Assembly (NCBI RefSeq): GCF_030247195.1 | Contig: NW_026683305.1 | Location: 206,501 to 270,500, forward strand | Source: Topomyia yanbarensis | Lineage: Eukaryota > Arthropoda > Insecta > Diptera > Culicidae | Reading direction: 5' to 3' | Length of the DNA stretch: 64,000 nucleotides | Part shown: one piece after another, positions 33,628 to 45,292 of the stretch | Position numbering within the stretch: the first letter of the stretch is position 1 | Layout of the letters: every line of letters begins with the position of its first letter | The notes under the pieces: model-generated | Database searches by the model: none | Seen by the model: the letters and a program-made list of their open reading frames with translations, nothing else | What the model was told of the DNA's origin: nothing | Position numbers and translations under genes: made by a program

Positions 33628-33850
33628 TTAACCCTCTAGCGTCCAAATTTTTTTTGGCTTCAAAAAACTTTCGTAGGTGAGCTTCGTGATGAGAAAAACG
33701 AAAATAATGTTAATAACTTTTGTAAGTAATGAATTTTTCATTAAAGCATTAAAATAAGTAGGCCGCCTAGAGGCGGTGTTGGGCACCTGGGCGAATAAAA
33801 AACAAAAACTTTTTTTCTTCTAGTTACTTCAACATAAGCGAATACAGATG
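33628..33850. mobile_element. Possible piggyBac-type MITE left end
   Basis: TTAACCCTCTAGCGTCC at 33628 has the TTAA plus CCCT start of piggyBac-type MITEs. The inverse end with TTAA was not found; CGCCTAGAGGCGG near 33763 is only a partial match. It may be a truncated copy. Confidence 0.25.
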
Positions 33851-34031
33851 GTTGCTTATATTTTGGGCTTCATCAGAACGCAAATTGCCTAAACTGTAAG
33901 GAGTATTTCTCCAGATATTGACTTCTTATTTATCCAGGGTCCAGGGCCTGTCCTGGTTCATGTGTTATCTTTTTAAACTAGGAAGATCGTGTAAAAGAGA
34001 ATACGTTGCATAAAAAGAGCAGACTGTGGGC

Positions 34032-35203
34032 TAGAGTGACAGGAAAAAAATGACCCCTATCGGCCCATGCCTGAGTCGATTCCTAGTCCCACCAGGAGTA
34101 CTTGCTCCAAATTTGAAGCAAATCGGACAAGTCTAGCTACCGGACCAACGTGCCTGAAGTTTGTATGGGATTTTTCGACAATTTACATGGGGAAAACCCA
34201 CTAACTCGCATTTTCGCCGCTAGGTGACACTATATGCATCATATTATCACTGAAAGTGAAAATAAGAAAGTTAATTTAATTGCCTACAAATTTGTTGAAG
34301 ACCGCTAGTAAAAGGCTTTGGTAAAAGAAGTTATTAAACTTTTAACGAAGTGATGTCTGAGTCAGTTTTGCATGGGGCCTAGCAGTACATGATTGTGGAT
34401 CAGTACTTGATTCGCACGAACAAAACATTTTTTTGAAATAATGGTTAGGTTTAGGTCAATAGTATGTGCGGAAGATTTATAGTAAGTAATACGAGTCATG
34501 TTTTGGTTAGAAAATTTTACTTCCACATTTTACCGCATAGATGGCGCCAACACTAACTTTTTAACGGAAAGAGATAGACATTAGGTGTCTTCCACAAAGT
34601 TGTAGAGCAAGCATTTAAATAATCCTTCCGAACATCTCGATATTCTATCTCACTTCTATGAGAAGTTAGTGTTGGCGCCCTCTGTGCGGTTACAGGTGGA
34701 ACTAAAATTTTCTAACCAAAATATAACTCGTATTATATACTACAATTCTTGTGAATATACTATTCAGCTAAATGTAACCATTATCTCACAAAAATGTATA
34801 GTTGGTGGTAATCGAGTACCGATCCACAACTATGCGCTGCTAGGCTCCATGCAAAACTGACTCAGACATCACTTCGTTAAAAGTTTAATAACTTCTTTTA
34901 CCAAAGCCGGATTGACTAACAGTCTTCGACAAAGTTGTAGGCAATTAAATCATTTTTCTTATTTTTACCTACAGTGATAATACGATGCATATAGTGCCAC
35001 CTTGCGGCGAAAATGCGAGTTAGTGGGTTTTCTCCATGTAAATTATTGAAAAATCCCATACAAACTTCAGGCACGTTGGTCCGGTAGCTAGACTTGTCCG
35101 ATTTGCTCCAAATTTGGAGCAAGTACTCTTGGTGGGACTAGAAATCGACTCAGGGGTGGGCCGATTGAGTTTTCAAAAATTCGTTATTTTTCTGAGCACT
35201 CTA
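34032..35203. mobile_element. hAT-like foldback MITE (1172 bp)
   Basis: Nearly the whole element is one inverted repeat. The left arm 34032-34560 pairs with 34660-35203 around a loop of about 100 bp. The ends are TAGAGTG at the left and CACTCTA at the right. An exact 8-bp target duplication CTGTGGGC flanks it (34024-34031, 35204-35211). Eight-bp duplications with TAGAGTG-like ends fit hAT. There is no transposase. Transcripts would fold into a ~500-bp hairpin. Open frames inside it are arm artefacts. Confidence 0.8.
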
Positions 35204-35849
35204 CTGTGGGCTGCATCTCTAAATTTTAAATATGTGACCCGGAAATCTCGCCAAGACTATACGCGTGAGATGTCTTTTCAATAAAACTGCAAATCAAACG
35301 TTACTTGTTATTATTTTGCAGCCTCACCCTTCCGGCATTTTAAATTCGGCGCACACTTCGTATCCAAAAGCGAATTTTCGAAATTCTTCAGGTGAAAGTC
35401 CGAACTAAAAACCTGGTTTAATCCACCTAGTGGTGCAATTGTGTCTTTCTCATTTGTCCAAACTACGATTCCATGGCTGTTTATTTTCAATACAACGGTG
35501 GAAATGAATATTACATATTCAGTACGATTTGCACATACAGTCGGGTCTCCTACAACGCGAATTCCTACAACGCGGCTTCCTACTGCGCGGATTCCTACTG
35601 CGCGGTACCCGCGTTGTAGGATACCCATAGCTTATGGGATTTCGACTAATTGGGACTGTGGCCGATTATTTCGTCCGTGTCAACATGTAGTGCCATACTT
35701 TCTTTGGCAAAGTTGTTGTACTCACTTGGGCCTACAACTTAGTGTAATTGGGTATCCAATTAGTTGAGAACTATGCCGCCAGGGGTGTTATGAAGAGAGA
35801 GTAAATAAATCGAAATTCTCGTCGTAATTTCGACTATCATCAAATGGAT

Positions 35850-37560
35850 TCAATGTCAAATATATCAAGACCCTGATTATTTTGAAAGGTGGTGTCTTCG
35901 GGAAATTTATAAAAGAAGTCCAGAGCTTCTGGATGGTAGAAAGTATAACTCGCAATTACCCCACCAGGCGGCGCTAGTGCCAATGCAAATATTCAACACA
36001 TTTTAAAATAATTCTATATCTCAACAACGTGATTAGATAGACTAGTACTGTCCTCAACAAAGTTGCTCGAGAGGTCGAGGACTACCCAACGGTGACAGAT
36101 TAGTTTGGAATATTCTCACTATGCGGCGCTAGTGAGCGTAGAAGCTTTCAACATATGGTAGATTATGATGTATCTCAAAAGTCCAATAACTTGGAAAAAT
36201 GATGTTTTCGGCGAAGTTCTCGAGGAGGTCAAAGGCTACTGGATTATGGATAGATTAAACTGGAATGGACCCGTCAGGCGGCGCTAGTAAGCATTTTCTT
36301 TCAAAGCATGTATCTCGAGATCATGATCATTTGGAAGGGTGGTGTCTTCGGCAATATTTATAGGCAGGTCGAGCTCTGCCCTACGGCGACCAAATTAGTT
36401 CAGAACTCGCCCACTAGATGGCGCTAAAGAGAATGAAACTTTCTCAACATTATAGATATATTTCTAAAGTCTGATAATTTTGGAAAACGCTGTTTTTGGT
36501 AAAGTTCTCCAGGGAGACAAGTGCTGTTTGACAATGTATAGGAAAATTTCGATTTTACCCACTAGGTGACGCTAGTGAGCACGAATTTTTTCTTTAAATT
36601 TCTGCATCTCAATATAAAGGCAGTTTAGAAGGGTGGTGTTTTCAACAAAGTTTCTAGAGAGGTCGAGGACTACCCAACGGTAACAGATTAGTTTAGAATA
36701 CTCTCACTATGAGGCGCTAGTGAGCGTAGATGCGTTCAGCATGGAGTAGATAATGATATATCTCAAAAGTCTAATAACTTAGAATGATGGTGTTTTCGGC
36801 AGAGTTCTTGAGGAGGTCAAAAGCTACTCGATTATGAATAGATTAAAGTTGAATGGACCCGCCGGTTGGCGCTAGTGAGCATTATTTTTCATATCCTGTA
36901 TCTCGAGATCATGATCATTTGGAAGGGTGGTAATATTCATAGACTGGTCGAGCTCTGTCCTAAGACGAACACATTAGTTCTGAACTTGCCCACTAGGTGT
37001 CGCTAATGAAAATAAAACTTTCTCAACATTATATATTTCTAATGTCTGATAATTTAGGAAAACGCTGTTTTTGGTAAAGTTCTCCAGGGGGACAAGTGCT
37101 GTTTGACAATGTAAATAATATTTTGAATTAACCCGCTAGGTGACACTAATAAATACGCATTTCTTCTTTCAATTTCTGCATCTCTATATAAAGGCAGTTT
37201 GGAAGGGTGGTATCTTCGACAAAGTTGCTTGAGAGGTCCAGAACTACCCAACGATTAGTTTAGAATACTCTTACTATGCAGCGCTAGTGTGCGCAGACTT
37301 TTAAGACCTGGTAAATTATGATACATCTCAAGAGTGTAACTTAGAAAGATGGTGTTTTCGGCAAAGTTCTTGAGGAAGTCAAGGGCTGCTCGATTATAGA
37401 CAGACTGAATTGGAATGGACCCGCCAGGTGGCGCTAGTGAGCAAGATTTTTTCAATTTTTATTTCTCGGGATCAGGATAATTGGGATGAGTGGTATCTTT
37501 GGCAAAATACATCGACAGGTTGAGTTTTATCTTACTGTGATCAGATTAGTTCAGAACTCA
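35850..37560 (+). repeat. Left-arm tandem array: ~146-bp subunits in a ~570-bp four-unit higher order
   Basis: Each subunit carries a GGCGCTAGTGAGC-like motif; starts lie near 35961, 36116, 36271, 36411, 36559, 36705, 36859, 36989, 37131, 37275 and 37421 (spacing 130-155). Subunits four apart are most alike. GTCTGATAATTT plus AAAACGCTGTTTTTGGTAAAG recurs at 36469 and 37044, CTCACTATG.GGCGCTAGTG at 36116 and 36705, and TGGACCCG.C.GG.GGCGCTAGT at 36271, 36859 and 37421. Confidence 0.85.
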
Positions 37561-37979
37561 CTCATTGCTAGGGAAAATACAACTTCTACTACGTAGTAGC
37601 TTAAGTCTATAGTTTGATAATTCATGAAAATGGTGTTATCAGATTAACGTGGATTTCAGTTACTGGGTGGCATTAGAAAGAAAAAAATAATTTACGTATT
37701 TTAGCACCTCAAAATCATGACAGTTTAGAAGAAGGCTTTCTTCAGTGAAATTCATCGGTAGTTCTAGAGCTGTTTGATGATGGCAGATTGGTTTTGAATA
37801 CTCTCACAATGCGCCAGAGAATGGGTTGATGAATTTATCCTCTTATTCGTTTTGAGGCTACTTCAGAAATTTGAATAATATTAACAAGAATCAGAGCAGT
37901 AAATAATCTATTCATAATCGAGTAGCCATTATTCTTCCTCAAAAACTTTTCCGAAAACAATTTTCTAATTTAGTTGACT

Positions 37980-39545
37980 TGTATTTGTATTTGTATAAAA
38001 TGTCCAACTAACAATTTGTCTAAAAGAACTAAACTAAACTAAGTTGAACTAAACACAATTAAACTAGTGACAATACACGACGACGAAACTGCAAAGAATT
38101 CATGACGAAGTCGAAAATTTCAGCAAACTCGTTGAAGCGACGACTCATTGCCACACAATTGGACAATTGCAGCGTAGTTAGTGCTGCGCATTTCAGAATG
38201 CAGCAGGGCTCGTGGGCGAAGAGAACGGGTAGGCGCGTAGAGGCTGATTTGCGCTAGTAGCTCCGGATCATCATATTCAGCCAGCAGAATCTTTGACACG
38301 AAGGTAGCCTGGACTGCATATATCCGATGTGTTAATGTATTAAGTACTAAAAGACGACAACGGTCCTCGTACGGTGACAGATTTAATGGATCGTTCCACG
38401 GTAATTCACGTAACGCATATCGTATGAATTTACGCTGGACTGCTTCGATCCTAAGGCTCCACGTTGCTTGATAGGGGCACCAAACGACATTTGCAAATTC
38501 CAACTGCGGGCGCACCAATGAGCAATAAATCTGCCTTGCAACACAGAGGATCCCGAAATTCACTGGAAATTTTGAAAATAAATCCCAGTAATTGATTGCC
38601 TTTGTCGATGGGCGCAGAGACGTGATGAGTATACGTTAGCTTTTCATTAAGAATGGCTCCTAGATCCTTCACGTGGTCAACGCGTTGCAGCTGAGTTGCT
38701 GCGATGTTATAGTTGAAGGTAAGCATATTTCTCGTACAAAAATAGCTGATGACAAAACATTTTGCAACACTAAGGACCATCTTGTTTCTTACACACCAGC
38801 TATAAAAGGTGTCGATAAGATGCTGTAGCTCACGGCAATCGGCTTCATTTCGTATAACAAGAAAAAAATTTAAATCGTCGGCAAAAAACAGCTTTCCTCC
38901 ACGCCTTAGAACGAAAACTGCATCGTTCACGAACAGTGAAAAAAGCAGTGGACCCAGCGTACTACCTTGAGGAACTCCGGAAGTGTTGATAAAGGATTCT
39001 GAAACAATATATCCAATTTGAACAACGACTTCACGGTGTACAAGGTAGGATCGAAGCCGATGGCAGAATCTAGTAGAACACCCTAGCTTATCAAGCTTTG
39101 TTATCAGTATCTCATGATTAACTCTATCAAAAGCTGCCTTTAGATCACTGTAAATAGTATCCACCTGCAATTTCTTAGACAATTGTTCCGTGAAAAATGA
39201 CGTGAAGCAGACGAGATTCGTCTCGACCGAACGTCCGGGGAAAAATCCGTGCTGAGATGTACTGATGTAGTGTCGACAAGCAGAAAATAACGCTTCGTTG
39301 ATGATTGATTCAAATACTTTAGATTCGACTCCAAGCGAATTGACTCCGCGGTAGCTCACCATGTTGCATCTGTCACCCTTCTTGAATACCGGGAACATTA
39401 CTGAGCGTTTCCAATCCTCAGGAAACGTTTGCTGCTGAAGCGATAGGTTAAAAATATATGCAAGTCCGAACTTTTTTTTCAATACAGTTGAAGGTAACAT
39501 TTTAAAGTTACATGAAAACAACCAAGATATGATTCAGCTATATAG
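37980..39545 (-). mobile_element. 5'-truncated CR1-like non-LTR retrotransposon
   Basis: The element holds RT and C-terminal sequence in two frames and no endonuclease. Its 3' end is marked by ATACAAATACAAATACAAG (minus strand) around 37998-37980, a short repeat tail. The 5' limit is near 39545, where coding similarity ends. It lies wholly in the loop of the pogo-like element, so it inserted after, or was captured by, that element. Confidence 0.6.
38120..39521 (-). pseudogene. CR1-like reverse transcriptase
   Basis: Frame 39521-38451 contains RT blocks in order: FPEDWKRSVMFPVFKKGD, YRGVNSLGVESKVFESII, QHGFFPGRSVETNL, motif A SDLKAAFDRVNHEIL, motif B SGVPQGSTLGPLLFSLFVND, motif C LFFADDLNFF (FADD), and LGAILNEKLTYTHHV. 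The thumb and C-terminal region continue in another frame (38563-38120: YCSLVRPQLEFANVVWCPY, PTRSLRPRALLHSEMRSTNY). A frameshift near 38560 separates them. RNase H is absent, as in the CR1/L2 and RTE groups; the lack of a diagnostic ORF1 leaves the clade provisional. The catalytic Asp residues are present, but the endonuclease is missing and the frame is broken, so it is inactive. Confidence 0.75.
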
Positions 39546-39744
39546 TTTAATCAACAGACCCTATGGTTGAAATATATTTTAGTTGCTTTCATGTAACTTT
39601 CAAATGGTTTACAATATCGCCTTGATGTCAAAGAGAAAGTTACAGGAAAGTTTATGGGCCTTTTGAAAAACCTATTATTGTTGATGGACTAACTTATGAA
39701 AAGGTCGTAATAAAACAAAATAATTGTGCTGTTAAAACAAAAGT

Positions 39745-40265
39745 TAAACTATCTCGAGAACTACTACATTTCAGAAAAATTTTGTGAGAAGCATTTCGAT
39801 TTAAAATGGCGTTTAGAATCATATTCAAAAAGAAAATTGTATTTTTGACTGCAAATAGTAAGAATTATTAAAAAAAATGTCAAAAGTTGTTGTTAGGAAA
39901 ACTTTTTTATTGAAAGCTTCTCCAGGATCCAAATACACTAAAAAAGTTGCTTTTATGTCTTTAAAACGATAAACATTAAATTTTTGACATTTTTTGATGG
40001 GGTAACGCGAATAACCTTTAAAAAGAGCATAATTACACGAATTAATTGTTTTTGAAGTAGAAAAATTTCAAATATCTCGAAAACTATCGCATTTTGGAAG
40101 ATTTTTGTTAAATGCATTTTGATTTTAAATGGTGCTTAGAATTATATTCTGTAATAAAATTACAATTTTGTATGTCAATTAGTATGAAATTTAAAAACAT
40201 GTACGAAGCTATTGTTAGAAAAACTTTTTTACCGATTTTTTCTCCATCATGCAATCACAATCAAA
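39745..40265 (+). repeat. Two diverged tandem units, period about 325 bp
   Basis: TATCTCGAGAACTA and TATCTCGAAAACTA open two units, both followed by GCATTT.GATTT.AAATGG and TTAGAAT.ATATTC, later GTTAG(G/A)AAAACTTTTTTA. The rest of the loop, 39546-40735, is AT-rich and unrecognised. Confidence 0.55.
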
Positions 40266-40739
40266 ATGTTTCTTTTCTCTTTAGGTTTTTGGTAACAAAA
40301 TATAAAAAATTTAAAAAAATGGGTTTTTTCGCAATTTAAATTTTTATCATAAATTTTTGTTTTTTTGAAAAATGACAACATTTTTTTCATTGTATATTTT
40401 TTTCGGACAGAAGTATTCATTCCCTGTAACTTGTTCTCAGATAGTTTTGCTGTATAAAATACAGTAATCGAACAAAAAAAATTTGAAATTCATGCACGTA
40501 GAAACGTTTACGCCCTTTTGAAAAATTACTCTTGTATCAAAATATTGCAATTGCCAGAGAATATCATGGAGATTCATACAGCGAACACACCTGCAAGGTT
40601 TCGTTCGAATCGACGATGGTCATATTTTGCGGTCGGCCGGTTTCTAATGGAATCCCTCTAATGTCACCAAGAACACGTGCTTACTCGCGTAACCTAGCAA
40701 TTACCAGACTTTAAAAAAGATCTATAATATTCTGAAAAT

Positions 40740-42330
40740 TTCATCATCGTTAGCGCCGCCTAATAGGTGAGTTCTAAACTAATCTGTTCACCGTATGGCA
40801 GAACTCGACCTGCCGATGAATATTACCAAAGACATCACCGTTGCAAATTATCATGATCTCGAAATACAGAATATAATATATACTTGCTCACTATCGTAAC
40901 CTTGCGGGTCCATTCCAAGTTAATCTATCCATGATCGAGTAGTCCTTGAGCTCTTCAAGAACATTGCCAAAAGCGCAACCATTAGACATTTGAGATATAT
41001 CACAATCTACCACATGCTGAGAGCATGAACGCTCACTAGCGCAGCATAATGAGAGTATTCTAAACCACCCTTCTAAACTACCTTTATGTTGAGATGCAGA
41101 AATTGAAAGGAAAAATGCGTACTCACTAGTGTCACCTAGCGGGTAAAATCGATATTTTTCTATACATTGTCAAACAGCACTTGTTCCCCTGGAGAACTTT
41201 ACCAAAACAGCGTTTTCCTAAATTATCAGACATTAGAAATATATAATGTTGAGAAAGTTTCATTTTCATTAGCGACGCCTAGTGGACAAGTTCAGAACTA
41301 ATGTGTTCGCCTTAGGACAGAGCTCGACCTGTCTATGAATATTGCCAAAGACACCACCCTTCCAAATGATCATGATCTCGAGATACAGGATATGAAAAAT
41401 AATGCTCACTAGCGCCAACTGGCGGGTCCATTCAACTTTAATCTATCCATAATCGAGTAGCTTTTGACCTCCTCAAGAACACCATCTTTCTAAGTTATTA
41501 GACTTTTGAGATATATCATTATCTACTCCATGCTGAAAGCATCTACGCTCACTAGCGCCTCATAGTGAGAGTATTCTAAACTAATCTGTTACCGTTGGGT
41601 AGTCCTCGACCTCTCTAGAAACTTTGTTGAAAACACCACCCTTCTAAACTGCCTTTATATTGAGATGCAGAAATTTAAAGGAAAAATTCGTGCTCACTAG
41701 CGTCACCTAGTGGGTAAAATCGAAATTTTCCTATACATTGTCAAACAGCACTTGTCTCCCTGGAGAACTTTACCAAAAACAGCGTTTTCCAAAATTATCA
41801 GACTTTAGAAATATATCTATAATGTTGAGAAAATTTCATTCTCTTTAGCGCCATCTAATGGGCGAGTTCCGAACTAATTTGTTCGCCGTAGGACAGAGCT
41901 CGACCTGCTTATCAATATTGCCAAAGACACCACCCTTCCAAATGATCATGATCTCGAGATACATGCTTTGAAAGAAAATGCTCTCTAGCGCCGCCTGGTG
42001 GGTCCATTCCAGTTTAATCTATCCATAATCCAGTAGCCTTTGACCTCCTCGAGAACTTCGCCGAAAACACCATTTTTCCAAGTTATTAGACTTTTGAGAT
42101 ACAGCATAATCTACCATATGTTGAAAGCTTCTACGCTCACTAGCGCCGCATAGTGAGAATATTCCAAACTAATCTATCACCGTTAGGTAGTCCTCGACCT
42201 CTCGAGCAACTTTGCTGAAGGCAGTACTAGTCTATCTAATCACGTTGTTGAGATATAGAATTATTTTAACATGTGTTGAATATTAGCATTAGCACTAGCG
42301 CCGCCTGGTGGGGTAATTACGAGTTATACT
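40740..42330 (-). repeat. Right-arm tandem array, inverted counterpart of the left arm
   Basis: The mirror motifs CACTAGCG(C/T)C..CTAGTGGG occur near 40755, 40890, 41035, 41128, 41276, 41412, 41558, 41696, 41848, 41990, 42135 and 42293. Their order is the exact reverse of the left arm, and long stretches are near identical to its complement, for example 41400-41900 against 36370-36870. Confidence 0.85.
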
Positions 42331-43301
42331 TTCTACCATCCAGAAGCTCTGGACTTCTTTTATAAATTCCCCGAAGACACCACCTTTCAAAATAATCAGG
42401 GTCTTGATATATTTGACATTGAATCCATTTGATGATAGTCGAAATTACGATTAGAATTTCGATTTATTTACTCTTTCTTCATAGCACCCCTGGCGGCATA
42501 GTTCTCAACTAATTGGATACCCAATTACACTAAGTTGTAGGCCCAAGTGAGTACAACGACTTTGCCAGAAAAAAGTATGGCGCTACATGTTGACACGGAC
42601 GAAATAATCGGCCACAGCCCCAATTAGTCGAAATCCCATAAGCTATGGGTATCCTACAACGCGGATTCCTTTTTCACGCCCCCAGTTAATCGAGTAGAAG
42701 GAGACCCGACTGTACATACAATGAATCGACAGCCACGATCTTGAGATGCTATGTGTCGACACTGAAACATCGCTTAAAACCAGCGGCGGATCAAGAAAGA
42801 GGATCCGGGGGTCCGGACACTGCCGAAAATTTTCAACTTGTTGCGAAATTTAAACTAGTTTCAATTTTAAAGTAGCAACCCCTCACTGGATACTCCTACC
42901 TACGCCTAAAAAGTCGAAAAAAAATCGCCGGGATTAGGTCGACGACTTTTAGAGTGATTGCATAACCTTTCTATATGAGAAAGGCAAAAAGCAAAAAATA
43001 ACAAATTTTGTGTGTGGTTACGTATATTACATGTACGGCTAGGGATATCCCGATCAGAACGACATAACAGAAAGCTATCAAATTTATATCTCATGTTGAT
43101 TTTTATTACTCACTGTGTTATTTTTGTGATATCCCTATCAGCAAGGCAAGCAAACTTATATCAAGATTATATCTTCTGGTGATATCATTGAACTACTAAT
43201 ATGACATTAATGTACGCATATAACGATGATGTTATAATATATTACATATTCTTTCACAATTATCTATGAACGATAAATAACTGTAAACTGTAAAGCGGGC
43301 A

Positions 43302-43350
43302 AATGACCAGTTGGTTAAAGCCCCAATAAACAAATCAATCGATCAACTGT
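43302..43350 (+). repeat. Short dispersed repeat, copy 1
   Basis: GCAAATGACCAGTTGGTTAA continuing AGCCCCAATAAACAAATCAA matches the segment at 46230-46275. The A-rich end with CAAATCAATCGATC suggests the 3' end of a retroposon, but it is too short to classify. Confidence 0.45.
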
Positions 43351-43418
43351 GAATGATTGTTATATTACACAAATGATCGTCTATTTGCTAATACGCTGAA
43401 CTATTTGTTATGGTTTAG

Positions 43419-44323
43419 TCAAATGATTCTATAAATAGACTGTACAATAAAATTAATCTCATATCCGTAGGTCCTTGCTGCTTTCGTTAGATACTTGTTC
43501 CTGAGTCCTTTTAATAACTGTGCTCTTACAAAACGTTCTTGATCCGCCATGCTATAACCGCACAATCTAACTTTTTCCAACAATCTAGCATGGAAGAAAA
43601 CGGCTGATTCCTCAGTCTCCTGCTTCATATTAGAGAACGCTACATGTTCCGCAGATTTGTCCGTCATAACATAACGTCGTTCTTTACGAATATCTTATAG
43701 CAGTTTGGCTCACTTAATTTCGGGCGTAACTTAGCAGCTCGGACAATGCCTTGAAGTTAGTCTCCCATCGTCAAAAACAGTAGCTGCGAGCATTGAACTG
43801 GATCGTTAGCATTTCCTAGCGAAGCCGCTATCTCTTTTCCATGTACTTATTCCAGGATTCCTACATCTTATTCGATACTATTCCACTGGGAAATGGTTTA
43901 ATGTGATCCCATCTGATAATCGAAGAGGGCCCAACAGCACGACTAACATGTTCTTGAGTATTATTCCAATCTTTGTCAACATCATTCTGCGCAACAGTAT
44001 CTGGAGCAATCGTTGATGTCCCTGGACGATCATACTTGCTTAAAGCCGGGGTCAACGCTGCCAAGCTTTTTTCCATGCGCTCGATTCTCTCCAGCGTTTC
44101 CAATTTGTCACCTGGTCCACAATTGGTTGTCCCCGTCTGAATCTATCGATAATGATGAGGGGCCTTCACTTGACAGGCTGGAATCGAAGCTGTCGTTCAG
44201 AACATCGCCCTCGAGACTTCCGTTGTTGAGTGTTTGTTCGACGCGTTCGTTTGAGCTCACTGACTCCTGTTCTATAACGTCACCGTCTTCGGCAACCCGG
44301 ACATATCTTCCTTCACTTGCCAT
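43419..44323 (-). pseudogene. Ty3/gypsy-type gag, broken and truncated
   Basis: Three minus frames in series (44323-44108, 44103-43861, 43667-43419) give an acidic N-terminus (MASEGRYVRVAEDGD), a Ser/Asp-rich stretch, a coiled segment (LERIERMEKSLAAL), WDHIKPFPSGIVSN, and finally the capsid C-terminal block with ESAVFFHARLLEKVRLCGYS, DQERFVRAQLLKGLRNKYL and KAARTYGYEINFIVQ. This is a gag pattern common in insect gypsy elements. Two or more frameshifts, a ~190-bp damaged stretch and loss of everything after gag make it a pseudogene. It lies 3' of an LTR and primer-binding site at 45015-45292, in the right order and orientation. Confidence 0.65.
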
Positions 44324-45014
44324 TGATTTTCGCTTTGTATGTCGTTTATTCGAAAAAAAGAAAGCGAAATCACCTGCAATTTAATTGCATTGAAAAATCA
44401 AAATCATTTTACGGCGATTATCACACAACTTAATTTTTAATGATACCAGCTGTTATCCGAACAGTACATATTCACAGCCGAGCCAGCACGTTTTTTCGAT
44501 TTTCTTTTTGATCAGTTCAATTTTAGTATTCCTTGTATTTCGATACTAATTAAAACCACTTCGTCCCGAAGCGTTTCGTCTGGAGTCGTCCCGCAACATC
44601 CAGTTAAATTACTCATTACGAATGTTCCATTCGTTTTTTTAAGGCTCTAAATCAAGCATGCTTCTGCACCGGTAAAACTATCAATCGTCTCGAACCGATA
44701 GTTTATCACTTAAAGGCTATCATTCTGAGGTCGTCCAGCATTCAGGAATGATTCATTTTTACAAAACGTCCCGTTTCGTAACTTTTGCGAATAATTTTCT
44801 CTTTATCGAAAAGGAAAAAGAACGGCTGACCCAGCTCGCGCATTACTCGTCACCTTGGAAACCGCACAAAAAGAAAATAACTGCTTTTCAGTAGCACGTG
44901 TTGGGAATAACACTTTTTTGCAGTTAATAACGAATGCTGGGTGATTCCTGCTTGTATCATTGAAAGTACTTCGGTTTAATCCAGATTCCATGTTCGTAGT
45001 AAAATATTACGATA
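44324..45014 (-). other. Untranslated leader of the gypsy remnant
   Basis: About 690 bp lie between the primer binding site and the gag start. There is no coding similarity. The frame 44803-44991 is not supported. Confidence 0.4.
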
Positions 45015-45030
45015 CTGGCAGGATCGCCAA

Positions 45031-45292
45031 TGTTGGGACTTCGAATACTTGCAGGGAATCACTCAGCAAACCACTGAAGTAAACCTGGAGTGCGTGTTAC
45101 CTGCTACGCAGCAAATTGTCGAAAGAGGCCGAGTGATTTGCGGAACCGCTCACTTGCCAGCGTGTAACCGAAAAGTCTCCACTCAAGTCTACCGACAAGT
45201 AGGCTGTGAAATCTTCATAATCTGTATCGCTTTATTCGTTCACCGCCGCCGCGCTTCTAAATAAATCGAGGAAGGTATTCAACTACCCCACA
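45031..45292 (-). mobile_element. 5' LTR (262 bp) and primer binding site of the gypsy remnant
   Basis: On the minus strand the LTR starts TGTGGGGTAG at 45292 and ends AGTCCCAACA at 45031, with inverted TGTKGGG ends. It contains AATAAA near 45230. Immediately after it TTGGCGATCCTGCCAG (45030-45015) looks like a tRNA primer binding site. The 3' LTR was not found, so the element is 3'-truncated. Confidence 0.65.

Larger units (their letters stand above)
35538..42712. mobile_element. Giant pogo-like element with ~2-kb inverted arms
   Basis: The ends CAGTCGGGTCTCC and GGAGACCCGACTG are exact inverses, flanked by TA on both sides (35536-35537, 42713-42714). CAGT ends with a TA duplication, and ATTAACTGGGGGCG near the right end, recall pogo/Tigger elements. 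The left arm (about 35538-37860) and right arm (about 40740-42712) are inverted copies with scattered differences and are themselves built of tandem ~146-bp subunits. The loop (about 37870-40735) holds a dead CR1-like retroelement and an AT-rich repeat, with no transposase. At 7.2 kb it is very large for a non-autonomous element. Its location inside family X confirms the boundaries. Confidence 0.8.
35412..42990 (+). repeat. Family X dispersed repeat copy, split by the pogo-like element
   Basis: The left part opens CCTGGTTTAATCCACCTAGTGG and reads GTGTCTTTCTCATTT. The right part ends GTGATTGCATAACCTTTC then TATATGAGAAAGGCAAAAA. Both ends are those of the uninterrupted copy at 51666-53413. In that copy, GATATGCATATATAAG is the site corresponding to the insertion point, and the flank at 42713-42780 (CGATCTTGAGATGC, TGTCGACACTGA) aligns just beyond it. 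Removal of 35538-42712 reconnects the copy. TGCCTTTCTCAT and ATGAGAAAGGCA give short inverted ends. The superfamily is unknown. Confidence 0.7.

Noticed and set aside
43302..43350. tRNA-derived SINE or tRNA gene
   Set aside because: GGTTAAAGCCCC faintly resembles a B box, but no A box, acceptor pairing or full cloverleaf could be built.
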